Below, piece after piece: positions 1-7,036 of a stretch of DNA of 13,682 bases (position 1 is its first letter; each line of letters begins with the position of its first letter). Below the pieces are notes generated by a model, which searched no databases, was not told where the DNA came from, and saw only the letters and a list, made by a program, of their open reading frames with translations. The stretch lies in the NCBI GenBank assembly GCA_002347705.1, contig DDWY01000069.1, positions 1 to 13,682 of the forward strand. The letters run 5' to 3'. Both the position numbers and the translations under genes were made by a program. This DNA comes from Anaerolineaceae bacterium UBA2274 (lineage in GTDB: Bacteria > Chloroflexota > Anaerolineae > Anaerolineales > Anaerolineaceae).

Positions 1-575
1 CCTGCAGCAAAAAACGGCATGAACACCAGGAATCCCAGCAAGATGGAAGAGAGTCTGGAAAGGGCGTCGTGATAGGTGAACCAATAGGCTGATAACGCGG
101 CTGTAATGATCAGGATAGCCCAAAACAAACCCCCTTCAGTTAGTCCTGAGAGGTCCACTCCAGATAAAAAGCTGTCCATCTGCACAGGGTTGGCATTGCG
201 AACAATCCAACCGGCGAAAAAGAAACCTGCAATTGTAACAATTAAACCTAACAGCGCTTGCCAGAAATGCCTGGCTGAAGGCAGCGCGCCGGCATAGACC
301 AGGCTCAGCAGTGGTTTTGCCATCGGGATGGCGATAATGCCAGCCAGGAAGATCAGGTTCGACCCCAGCAGATATCCAATCACCAGCAGAAATAAACAGA
401 TCAAAAGCTGCCCATAATGCTGCATGTGGGGGAGAGAGTGCTGCGCAATGTCGCGCAGGAGCTCATTTTTGTCATGCGTGCTGGCGGTTTCGATGTACTT
501 CCGCATCGAACGCCTTTGTTTGGGCGGAAGATTGTGCAGGCCGTCTGGTTTGGTTTCTGTTTTTGGTATGCTCAT
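1..575 (-). CDS. Multi-pass membrane protein, 3' end off the left edge
   Basis: This open frame runs leftward without a stop to the window edge, giving 191 N-terminal residues. The start is the ATG at 575-573. An in-frame TAA lies eight codons upstream, and a weak GGA stands about 7 nt before the ATG. Residues 1-50 are hydrophilic and basic (PPKQRRSMRKYIE) and look cytoplasmic. At least five hydrophobic stretches follow, near residues 55-72, 74-94, 105-126, 148-167 and 174-191, so it is an integral membrane protein of unknown size. No transporter, enzyme or receptor motif is visible and I do not recognise the family. The next gene is divergent, with 191 bp between. Reality of the gene is well supported by the long open frame and the regular helix pattern; function is unknown. 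Confidence 0.8.
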   Translation of the reverse strand, partial: MSIPKTETKPDGLHNLPPKQRRSMRKYIETASTHDKNELLRDIAQHSLPHMQHYGQLLICLFLLVIGYLLGSNLIFLAGIIAIPMAKPLLSLVYAGALPSARHFWQALLGLIVTIAGFFFAGWIVRNANPVQMDSFLSGVDLSGLTEGGLFWAILIITAALSAYWFTYHDALSRLSSILLGFLVFMPFFAA

Positions 576-733
576 TATGCTATCCGGTTCGTAAAATTAA
601 AAATCGATTGTACTTCCGGTATAGTTGCACTATCCGTGCCTAAATTATTACCTCAGAAATTATAATATGCCCAATAGTAAAAAAACGTCTCCGGCTTTCT
701 GTTAACTGCGGTGGTGGTGTTAGACAGGCATCC

Positions 734-760
734 TTGCGCCCAGCAGCCTTAAGGTAGAAT
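734..760 (+). promoter_or_regulatory. Promoter candidate for the BMP-like lipoprotein, leaderless type
   Basis: A -10 hexamer TAGAAT lies at 755-760 and the ATG at 767 is only 6 nt further on, so transcription would start at or next to the start codon. A weak -35 candidate, TTGCGC, is at 734-739 with a short 15-nt spacer. The only Shine-Dalgarno-like bases are AAGG at 751-754, overlapping the promoter itself. The -10 match is seen; the leaderless reading is inferred. Confidence 0.45.
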
Positions 761-766
761 TGGGGC

Positions 767-1813
767 ATGTTTGATAAGCGATTCCACCTTCCACTGATCC
801 TGCTGGCAATTGCTCTCTTGCTTTCCGCCTGCAACCCTCCCACGCAGCCCACCGCAACTGTGGAAGTAACCCAGCCGACTGCAATTGAGATACCAACAGA
901 AACAGAGCCAACTGAACTGCCAACCGCCACTCCGATTGTTTTGCTGGATGCGGATTTGCTGCTGTGGGCACCCGAAAACGCGGACCCGGATCTGGCGGAA
1001 CAACTTGAAAATGAACTGATTGCCTACGCAGATGCCAACGGGCACAGCTTTGCCTTCACTACCTCTCTCAATGCAGCCCAATTAAGCCCAAATGTGCGGG
1101 TGGTGGTAAGCCTTGCCTCGCCGAGTGAGGTTGAAATGCTGGCTTCGGCACTCTCGCAAGTGCAATTTTTGGCGCTGAATGCCCCGGATCTCGTCCCAAC
1201 TGAAAATCTGAGCCTGGTCATCACAACCGAATCCAGCCGCGATCAGCTGAGTTTTTTGGCTGGTTACGCCCTGGCGCTGAGCGTTCCTGACTTTCGGGTG
1301 GGGGTGCTCAGCCAGGCTGCTACACCAGAAGGGCAAACCACGCGCGACGCGTTTGTCACCGGCGCACGTTTCCACTGCGGACTCTGCAATGCCCGCTTTG
1401 CTCCTGTGGAATATTATCCCTTCACTGCCGAGGTGAGCGACCCGGCCAACCCTGCGGATTGGCAGGCTGCAGCGGATACCCTGTTGGCAAAATCTGTGAC
1501 CGGCATCTTCGTTCAGCCCGAGTTGAGCACACCCGAACTGATCGCCTACTTGAACAGCAAGAACATCACCCTGATCGGCGTCGAGGGTCAATCCAATCTG
1601 GAAAGCATCCAGAAATTGCTGGGCGTGCTGAGCAGCGGGATTGACCTGGAGCCAGCCTTGGGGCGGCTGCTGCTCGGGGAATCTGTGGGCGTGGTCAAAG
1701 CCGGCATCGAACTGAAGCAGGTCAACCGCGATTTGTTTTCGGATGGACGCATGATCCTTTTTGAACGCATCAAGCAGGATCTGTTGGACGGTTACATCAA
1801 AACCCTGCCCTGA
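767..1813 (+). CDS. BMP/PnrA-like substrate-binding lipoprotein
   Basis: A 348-residue lipoprotein, probably extracytoplasmic. A hydrophobic signal at residues 8-21 ends in the lipobox LSAC, with Cys22 as the lipidated residue. A Thr/Pro-rich tether (about 24-57) follows, then a globular domain. The stretch FLAGYALALS (163-172), followed by a VGVLS strand (178-182) and a DAFVTGA helix (194-200), resembles BMP/PnrA-type periplasmic-binding proteins, which bind nucleosides or related ligands for ABC import. The C-terminal helix and GYIKTLP end look natural, so the gene seems complete. An unusual CGLC motif sits at 204-207. No permease or ATPase gene is adjacent, so the ligand and partner are unknown. 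The start is fixed by the signal peptide and the promoter just upstream. The lipoprotein call is strong; the family call is moderate and rests on recognised sequence pattern only. Confidence 0.8.
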   Translation: MFDKRFHLPLILLAIALLLSACNPPTQPTATVEVTQPTAIEIPTETEPTELPTATPIVLLDADLLLWAPENADPDLAEQLENELIAYADANGHSFAFTTSLNAAQLSPNVRVVVSLASPSEVEMLASALSQVQFLALNAPDLVPTENLSLVITTESSRDQLSFLAGYALALSVPDFRVGVLSQAATPEGQTTRDAFVTGARFHCGLCNARFAPVEYYPFTAEVSDPANPADWQAAADTLLAKSVTGIFVQPELSTPELIAYLNSKNITLIGVEGQSNLESIQKLLGVLSSGIDLEPALGRLLLGESVGVVKAGIELKQVNRDLFSDGRMILFERIKQDLLDGYIKTLP

Positions 1814-2036
1814 TATCTTGCTTTCTCTCAAAGGTAACTTCTCCCACTCTGGTCTTGATTGTTTTCGGCTTATAACCGTTGGCATGTCCCTGTCTGTACT
1901 CATTGTGCTCAGATAACCTGGCTTGCAAATAGTTCTCCCGCTCAATCCGCAAGGCTTCATTCGCCACTACTCTGATCAACTCGGGGAATCCCTCCAACCT
2001 TTGTTCGGTCAGTTGTTCCAAATATTTTTTCGGCAT
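1797..2036 (-). pseudogene. IS256-family transposase, N-terminal remnant
   Basis: The frame encodes 79 residues from MPKKYLEQLTEQ. It carries the typical N-terminal region of IS256-family (mutator-type) transposases: LIRVVANEALRIERENYL, then GHANGYKPKTIKTRVGEVTF at about residues 50-69. Intact members are roughly 400 residues and continue into a DDE catalytic domain, which is wholly absent here. After Phe69 the similarity stops and ten unrelated residues lead to a TGA inside the last codons of the oppositely oriented lipoprotein gene. The break therefore lies near 1825-1832. The frame can be extended upstream to 2120, but the MPKK start fits the family better. It is a dead relic and cannot transpose. 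The family assignment is confident; exact element ends are not visible. Confidence 0.8.
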
Positions 2037-2065
2037 ACAAAATGTCGCTTCAGTTGTTGTAAAAT

Positions 2066-2100
2066 CGGTGGTGTCGATCACGGTATTTTGATCATCACCG
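2066..2100. repeat. Imperfect inverted repeat beside the IS256 remnant
   Basis: The left arm CGGTGGTG...GATCA (2066-2080) pairs with TGATC.ATCACCG (2089-2100) across an 8-nt loop, with one mismatch and a 2-nt bulge. It lies 30 bp upstream of the transposase start, on the side where the terminal region of the element would be. It may be part of that terminus or a small regulatory hairpin of the element. The other end of the element is gone, so a terminal inverted repeat cannot be confirmed. The surrounding stretch 1814-2173 holds no intact gene, only this remnant. Confidence 0.4.
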
Positions 2101-2173
2101 GTAGGGGCGAAGCCACCCAACCATGAGCACTGCTGTACAATTAAACCATGCTATCCCCCCTAACGAAATTGGA

Positions 2174-2476
2174 TTATTTTGTTCGCTTATGGATCAGGAT
2201 TTCCCGATAGACAGCTGCCAGCACGATCAGCACCATCACTCCGCCGAAGATGGCAATGCCGTTCACGTTTACTACGGGCGAAGGAATCGCTTCCTCCCCA
2301 ATTGGGGTTGCCTCAGGCGTCCCGGTAGCAAGCGTTGCGGTCAGAGTCTGGTCAGGCTGAACCCGGATCGGATCGACAAAGATTACTAATGCCAGCAGGC
2401 TGATCACCAAAATTCCAAGCACGATCAGCACAATCGGCAAAGCGCTGCTCTGTTTTGATTCCTGGTGCACGCTCAT
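2174..2476 (-). CDS. Small two-TM membrane protein coupled to the solute-binding lipoprotein
   Basis: A 100-residue protein. A short charged N-terminus is followed by a hydrophobic helix (about 14-34), an extracytoplasmic-looking loop of roughly 38 residues rich in Thr and Pro (about 35-72), a second helix (73-91), and a basic tail ending HKRTK. The basic tail predicts that both ends face the cytoplasm. Its ATG overlaps the TGA of the upstream solute-binding lipoprotein gene in an ATGA of 4 nt (2476-2473), so the two are almost certainly co-translated. It resembles no permease subunit: far too short and lacking the EAA loop. I do not recognise the family. It might anchor or partner the lipoprotein, which is inference from coupling only. 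Confidence 0.75.
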   Translation of the reverse strand: MSVHQESKQSSALPIVLIVLGILVISLLALVIFVDPIRVQPDQTLTATLATGTPEATPIGEEAIPSPVVNVNGIAIFGGVMVLIVLAAVYREILIHKRTK

Positions 2477-3804
2477 TTGACACTCTCCACAGCTTGTTTG
2501 GCTGTTTCAGCCGCGTCAGCATTATCCCGCAAAATCAACAAGGTCGCATTGCGCAGAATTGGTCCAAGGTCATTCATGACCGCGTCTGGCGGATAAAGAA
2601 CTGCCCCACTGGCCATGTTCTCCAGGGCCGATTTGAAGGGGATCTCCCCCCAGGCCTCCAGTGCGGTAGGGCGGGCTGGAAGTGCTTTAAGGGCTTCACT
2701 CCACTCTGCCAAAAACTGCGTCTCAGACAGGTGCGCGATCAAGTCCAGCGCGAGTTCCTGCCTTTGGGGCTCCTGGCTGCCCAAAGCCCATACCCAGGCA
2801 TCGGTCAGGGTCATGCTTGGAGAGGTAAAAGCCGGATCTGGTGCCTCAGCTGTCGTTTCCATTCCGCGCAGCACCACATCCACCGGCAGGAAAGCCGTGT
2901 TAATGCTGCGGTTACTAAAAGCCTGCCAAACCTGCTCAGTATTCTGAATTGTGACTGACTGGTCACTAAAAAGACGCTCGTTCAAACCGTCTTTCAAGGT
3001 TTGCAGAGCCGCAGTAAGAGGGGCTTCTTGCAGAATTGTCAGGCCTTGCTCATTTTGCACCTGCCCACCCAGGCTCATGTAGAGCAGCAATAAAAAGGTC
3101 CCCTTGGGATCATCAGCCGCGAAACCAAAATAGCCAAAATTTGACTTGGTATCCACCCACTCGTTGCCGGGAACTAACTGGGTAACGCTGTCGTAGACCA
3201 AACCCATTGGCACACCCTTGAAGGGTACCGCAATGACCTCTCCCTGGACCATGCCCGCATCTCTGCCAAAGTTGTACCAGTCGAGATCGCTCATCACCGT
3301 CTGCAGACCCTCGTTCCAGAAAACGACCTCATCCTGGAAAGCCCTGGTGAGATGTTCCCGGGAAAGAGCAACGACGTCCGGAGAGGAAGCCGGTGCGGCT
3401 GTGTGGGTGGTGCGGAGCGCGTCCAGAAGCCCCCCACCACCCGAGACTGCTTTGACGCGCACCTCAATCTCAATGCTGTTTTGGGAGGCAAACTCATCCA
3501 GACGGGCTTTGAGGATAGCAGCCGACTCAGTCTCCGCGTTGGGATCCAACTCAGGAGGCAGCCAAAGGATCAATTTCCCGGGAGGCGGCGCTGGTGTGGG
3601 GGTTTGTTCAGCCACTGGCTCGGTCGCTTCTTCTGTGACACTGGTAGACACTGGAATATCGGTCTGCTCAGGAGTGGCGGTTGCGTTTTGCTGCCAGGGA
3701 ATTTCCCAACTATCAGGCAGCAACTCACATCCTGTCAGCCCTAACAAGCTGCTGACAATCAGCACCACCAGTAAAATCTTGATCTTTTTCACACTATCAG
3801 CCAT
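2473..3804 (-). CDS. Extracellular solute-binding lipoprotein (family 1 type), orphan
   Basis: A 443-residue lipoprotein. The basic start (KKIK) and hydrophobic core lead to a lipobox LTGC with Cys26. A low-complexity Thr/Pro/Glu tether (about 40-76) precedes the binding fold. KLILWLPPELDP (77-88) is the first strand. VIAVPFKGVPMGLVYD (190-205) matches the hinge-region pattern of family 1 solute-binding proteins, and ALKALPARPTALEAW (371-385) matches their C-terminal signature. These proteins usually capture sugars or oligosaccharides for ABC import, but no permease or ATPase gene lies nearby. The following two-TM gene overlaps it by 4 nt. Upstream there is only 32 bp to the M42 gene, with a -10 box 7 nt before the ATG and no clear Shine-Dalgarno. 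Class is confident; substrate is unknown. Confidence 0.87.
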   Translation of the reverse strand: MADSVKKIKILLVVLIVSSLLGLTGCELLPDSWEIPWQQNATATPEQTDIPVSTSVTEEATEPVAEQTPTPAPPPGKLILWLPPELDPNAETESAAILKARLDEFASQNSIEIEVRVKAVSGGGGLLDALRTTHTAAPASSPDVVALSREHLTRAFQDEVVFWNEGLQTVMSDLDWYNFGRDAGMVQGEVIAVPFKGVPMGLVYDSVTQLVPGNEWVDTKSNFGYFGFAADDPKGTFLLLLYMSLGGQVQNEQGLTILQEAPLTAALQTLKDGLNERLFSDQSVTIQNTEQVWQAFSNRSINTAFLPVDVVLRGMETTAEAPDPAFTSPSMTLTDAWVWALGSQEPQRQELALDLIAHLSETQFLAEWSEALKALPARPTALEAWGEIPFKSALENMASGAVLYPPDAVMNDLGPILRNATLLILRDNADAAETAKQAVESVK

Positions 3805-3811
3805 CTATGCA

Positions 3812-3817
3812 ATTGTA
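3812..3817 (-). promoter_or_regulatory. -10 box just before the solute-binding lipoprotein start
   Basis: On the minus strand TACAAT (3817-3812) is followed by TGCATAG and then the ATG at 3804. The 7-nt spacing would put the transcript start at about the start codon. No ribosome binding site is visible. No good -35 is visible. This suggests an internal, leaderless-type promoter that lets the lipoprotein pair be expressed apart from the M42 genes. Inference from motif and spacing. Confidence 0.4.
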
Positions 3818-3836
3818 AAGCATCTTGCCAGAGAGG

Positions 3837-4853
3837 TTATCCCAGGCTTACTGGCTTGCCAAGCAGCCCAACCAATAGTTTGACCGAATTTTCCACGTCG
3901 TCCCGGTCGACCATTTCAGAGGGGCTGTGGATGTAGCGGCAGGGGATCGAAAGACAACCCGCCGGCACGCCGGCACGGGTGCGCTGCATGGCCGCGCCAT
4001 CAGTGCCGCCTGCCTCGAGCACTTCCATCTGGTAGGGCAGTTTTTGCGCCTTCGCTTCGTTCACCATCCACTTAACCACGCGTGGATCAGCAATAAATGA
4101 GGAATCCCGGACCTTGATCGCGGGACCATTCCCCAGCGCAACCTCCATCTTGACACCCAGGGGGGTATCGCCGGTGCGCGTCACGTCCACAGCCAGCCCG
4201 ACTTCCGGGTCTACGCCATAAGCCGCGGTGATCGCGCCGCGAATGCCGACCTCTTCCTGGACGCTGAACACAAAATAGAGCTCGTTTGCAACTGGCCTTA
4301 CCTCTTTCAAGGCTTCCATCGCAATGGCTGCAGCCACCCGGTCATCCATGGATTTCGCGACCATGCGTTTTCCCAGGTCCAAGAATGGACGCTCAAAACC
4401 ACAAACATCGCCCACCCCGATTTTGCTGTCTGCCCTGGACGTTGCGCCAGTGTCGATAAACAGCTTCGCCAGTTCGGGGTGTTCGTCTTTCTCCAAGCGT
4501 TCCATCCCAATCACACCCTGGGTGCCATTCATGAACAAGACCCTGCCGCCCAGGCAGGTCAGGGGGCTGATGCCGCCGATCGGCATGAATCGCGCAAAGC
4601 CATTATCATCCACATGCGTCACCATCAAACCAATTTCGTCGATATGCGCCGAAATCATGATCCGCTTGCCGCCTTCTTTCAAAGTGCCTTTACGGGCAAT
4701 CAGGTTCCCGAGCGCATCCGTATAGATCTCATCAGCGTGTTCCTGGATTTCCGCTTTGATCTTTTCGCGAATCACGTGTTCCGAACCGGAAGGACCAGGC
4801 GTCTCAACCAGCATTTGTAGAACAGTCCATAATGAATTGTTTTTCTTTTCCAT
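3837..4853 (-). CDS. M42-family metalloaminopeptidase, paralogue 1 (third in operon order)
   Basis: A 338-residue cytoplasmic M42 (TET/glutamyl-aminopeptidase-like) enzyme; such enzymes remove N-terminal residues from peptides with two metal ions inside a dodecameric shell. All expected active-site residues are visible: His70 in SAHIDEIG, the bridging Asp170 in SMDDR, the catalytic base Glu200 and metal ligand Glu201 in QEEVG, Asp223 in AVDVT, and His309 in YIHSP. AGGTDGAAMQ at 281-290 is also typical. Its ATG overlaps the stop of the upstream paralogue as TAATG (4855-4851), with AGGAG 8 nt before it, so it is translationally coupled. It has the normal family length and there is no signal peptide. 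Family and activity class are secure; residue preference cannot be read from sequence. Confidence 0.95.
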   Translation of the reverse strand: MEKKNNSLWTVLQMLVETPGPSGSEHVIREKIKAEIQEHADEIYTDALGNLIARKGTLKEGGKRIMISAHIDEIGLMVTHVDDNGFARFMPIGGISPLTCLGGRVLFMNGTQGVIGMERLEKDEHPELAKLFIDTGATSRADSKIGVGDVCGFERPFLDLGKRMVAKSMDDRVAAAIAMEALKEVRPVANELYFVFSVQEEVGIRGAITAAYGVDPEVGLAVDVTRTGDTPLGVKMEVALGNGPAIKVRDSSFIADPRVVKWMVNEAKAQKLPYQMEVLEAGGTDGAAMQRTRAGVPAGCLSIPCRYIHSPSEMVDRDDVENSVKLLVGLLGKPVSLG

Positions 4854-5947
4854 TACTTTTTCTCCTGCAGATTTAGGATGCTTCTATCAAGGCGTGTTAA
4901 AGCCGTGTGGATCAGTTTCAGGGTGTTCAGTTCGTCTTCAATGCGGATCAGACCAGCAGCCGAGTGAAGATAGCGCTGCGGGACCGAAACTGAGACGCTC
5001 GGCACACCCGCGCGGGTTTTATGGATTTCTCCGGCATCGGTTCCCCCCAAACCGGGCTGGCGGAATTGCCAGGGGATTTTCCCGGCTTTGGCCGAATCGA
5101 CCAGCCATTTGATCAATCGCTGATCCCCGATGGTGCCGCGATCCATGATGTAAATCGCCGGCCCATTTCCCAGCCTGGTGTTGTGGCTGGTGTTTGGTAA
5201 GCCATCATAATGGGGCAGGTCATTGGCGGGGGTTGAATCCATGGCTATGCCGATTTCCGGATCAAAGGCGTAGGCAGCGGTTTTTGCGCCGCGCAAGCCC
5301 AGCTCCTCCTGGACGGTAAATGCCGCCAGCAGATCAACATTCTCTGGCGCGTGTTTGACCAGTTGGATGAGGTTAAAGACACCCAGCCTGTCATCCAGCG
5401 CCTTCGAGCGGATGCTTGGACCCAACACAGCCAGTTTTGTCGCAAAGGTAGCTCTGTCGCCCACTTTGACCTTGGAGTCTCCTCCCGGTCCAACGTCGAT
5501 GCGCAGCTGGTCGACTTTCAGGACCTGCTTGCGCTCTTCGGGGGTGGTCAGGTGGATTGCTTTGGCGCCGATCACGCCCGGAACATGGTCCCGGCCAATA
5601 ATCACCGGTTTACCCACTAACTGCCGTGGGTCAACCCCCCCGATGACGCGAAATTCAAACACGCCATCGTCTTCATCTTTGACGATCATAAAGCCAACTT
5701 CGTCCATGTGGGCGGCGATCATCACCCTGACGCGATCCTCACCGGTGCCCTCTCTTCGCACCAGGACGTTACCCATCGCGTCCACTTTAGTGACGTCAGC
5801 AAAGTCGCGCAGTTCCTCAAGCACGATCGCGCGCACTTCTTGCTCATCGCCAGAAACGCTGACAGCGTTGCATAGGCGTGTCAGTAAATCTAATTCTTTT
5901 TTTCCCAGACGGGGATTAAACTTGGTGGAAATGTCATTTTTTGCCAT
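4853..5947 (-). CDS. M42-family metalloaminopeptidase, paralogue 2 (second in operon order)
   Basis: A 364-residue cytoplasmic M42 peptidase. Ligands are His80 (AAHMDEVG), bridging Asp185 (ALDDR), catalytic Glu214 and ligand Glu215 (QEELG), Asp237 (AMDSTP) and His328 (RYLHSA). LGNGPAIYIMDRG at 259-271 and LGGTDAGEIHKTRAGVP at 300-316 are standard family blocks. It is longer than its downstream neighbour because of a basic N-terminal extension (about 10 residues) and a longer insertion around 240-258. It starts 6 nt after the stop of the preceding M42 gene, with GGGAG inside the end of that gene serving as ribosome binding site. It is clearly diverged from both neighbours, so the triplet is not a recent duplication. 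Probable role is peptide turnover, alone or in mixed particles with the others. Confidence 0.95.
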   Translation of the reverse strand: MAKNDISTKFNPRLGKKELDLLTRLCNAVSVSGDEQEVRAIVLEELRDFADVTKVDAMGNVLVRREGTGEDRVRVMIAAHMDEVGFMIVKDEDDGVFEFRVIGGVDPRQLVGKPVIIGRDHVPGVIGAKAIHLTTPEERKQVLKVDQLRIDVGPGGDSKVKVGDRATFATKLAVLGPSIRSKALDDRLGVFNLIQLVKHAPENVDLLAAFTVQEELGLRGAKTAAYAFDPEIGIAMDSTPANDLPHYDGLPNTSHNTRLGNGPAIYIMDRGTIGDQRLIKWLVDSAKAGKIPWQFRQPGLGGTDAGEIHKTRAGVPSVSVSVPQRYLHSAAGLIRIEDELNTLKLIHTALTRLDRSILNLQEKK

Positions 5948-5953
5948 CTTGTT

Positions 5954-7027
5954 TTACTCCCAGATCACGGTTTTCATAAAATCGAGCGGAAGACCGGCGA
6001 TAAACTCAGCCATCAACCTTCCCGCGCGTCGGACGTCTTTCAGCGAAACGACCTCAACCGGGGTGTGCATGTAGCGCAGCGGTATGCTAAGTTCAATCAC
6101 AGGTATGCCAGCTTCTGCCACTTGGATATCATAAGCATCGGTACCCGAACCGGTTGGCGCGAGTTCCTTTGCCACGTTGATCTCGTATTCTTCAGCGGTA
6201 GCCATCATGGCTTTGTGTAAAGCCGGGTGGTTGCAGGAGCCCCAGGTGAGGGGGGTTACCTTGCCTATCTCGAAATTCCCAATGCCTGCTCCGCCGGGTG
6301 CCTTGGCGAAGGTAACGTCAATTACGATCGCGAAATCCGGTTTGATAGCAAACGCATCGGTCTTTGCGCCGATCCCTCCAACTTCCTCCTGCGAGGTTGC
6401 CACAGCCATCACATCCCAAAGGTGCTTCCGCTTGGACAGCATCTCCAACGCAATCGTGACTGCTGCCACGGAGGCACGGTTATCGAGGGTGTGTCCGCTG
6501 AGGCACTCGCTGCTGAGTTCCATCGGCTCCGTTGCGAAAGATATAACATCTCCCACACGCACCAGCTTTTTGACTTCGTCCGGCAACAAGCCGGTGTCTA
6601 CCAGCAGATATTTCTGGGGAAGGGGTCCGGATTTTCCGTCCTTGGGCAGCAAAGCTGCTGGCGGCATGACTACCATGGCTGGCAGATCGCGGGCAACTTC
6701 CGAGTTGGTGGCGTGCACAGTCACCATCTGCCCGGGCAGGATGCGCGGATCAACCCCGCCAACCTGCATGAAGCGCAAAAAGCCTTCATCAATGCCGGTC
6801 ACCATCAGACCAATTGCGTCCATGTGCGCCGCGATCATCACGCTGGGGCGGGACCCCGCGCCTTCTCCGCGCTGGATGGCCTGCAGGCTGCCGAGATTAT
6901 TGACGCGGATCTCGTCAGCAAGCGGCTGCCAGGCAGCCCGGATGATCTCTCGGATCGGCGCTTCATAGCCGCTCAGACCCGGTGCGGAGATCATTTCCTT
7001 TAAGTGTTGTTTCAGATCAAGTTTCAT
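5954..7027 (-). CDS. M42-family metalloaminopeptidase, paralogue 3 (first in operon order)
   Basis: A 357-residue M42 peptidase. Active-site positions are His68 (AAHMDAIG), Asp182 (HTLDNR), Glu214 and Glu215 (QEEVGG), Asp237 (VIDVTF) and His321 (RYMHTP). The usual DDR reads DNR here: the first, metal-bridging Asp is kept and the second is Asn. The substrate-loop region AKAPGGAGIG (241-250) and GSGTDAYD (293-300) also differ from the other two copies, suggesting a different specificity. The ATG at 7027 is preceded by GAGAGG a few nt upstream and lies 9 nt after the stop of the Thr/Pro-rich membrane protein gene. Family assignment is secure; the idea of distinct substrate choice is inference. 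Confidence 0.95.
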   Translation of the reverse strand: MKLDLKQHLKEMISAPGLSGYEAPIREIIRAAWQPLADEIRVNNLGSLQAIQRGEGAGSRPSVMIAAHMDAIGLMVTGIDEGFLRFMQVGGVDPRILPGQMVTVHATNSEVARDLPAMVVMPPAALLPKDGKSGPLPQKYLLVDTGLLPDEVKKLVRVGDVISFATEPMELSSECLSGHTLDNRASVAAVTIALEMLSKRKHLWDVMAVATSQEEVGGIGAKTDAFAIKPDFAIVIDVTFAKAPGGAGIGNFEIGKVTPLTWGSCNHPALHKAMMATAEEYEINVAKELAPTGSGTDAYDIQVAEAGIPVIELSIPLRYMHTPVEVVSLKDVRRAGRLMAEFIAGLPLDFMKTVIWE

Positions 7028-7036
7028 AAGCCTCTC

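Noticed and set aside
417..665. Plus-strand open frame of 82 codons
   Set aside because: Antisense to the start region of the left-edge membrane protein and lacking a good ribosome binding site.
1082..1960. Minus-strand open frame of 292 codons
   Set aside because: It lies antisense to the BMP-like lipoprotein and out of frame with the IS256 remnant. Composition is Gln/His-rich noise with no recognisable motif, and the lipoprotein frame has clear signal and fold features.
3218..3883. Plus-strand open frame of 221 codons
   Set aside because: Antisense to the solute-binding lipoprotein, whose lipobox and conserved blocks are in the other strand.
6177..7003. Two long plus-strand open frames opposite the first M42 gene
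   Set aside because: They are antisense shadows of a gene with a complete metal site. Their products are Ser/Pro/Arg-rich without domain features.
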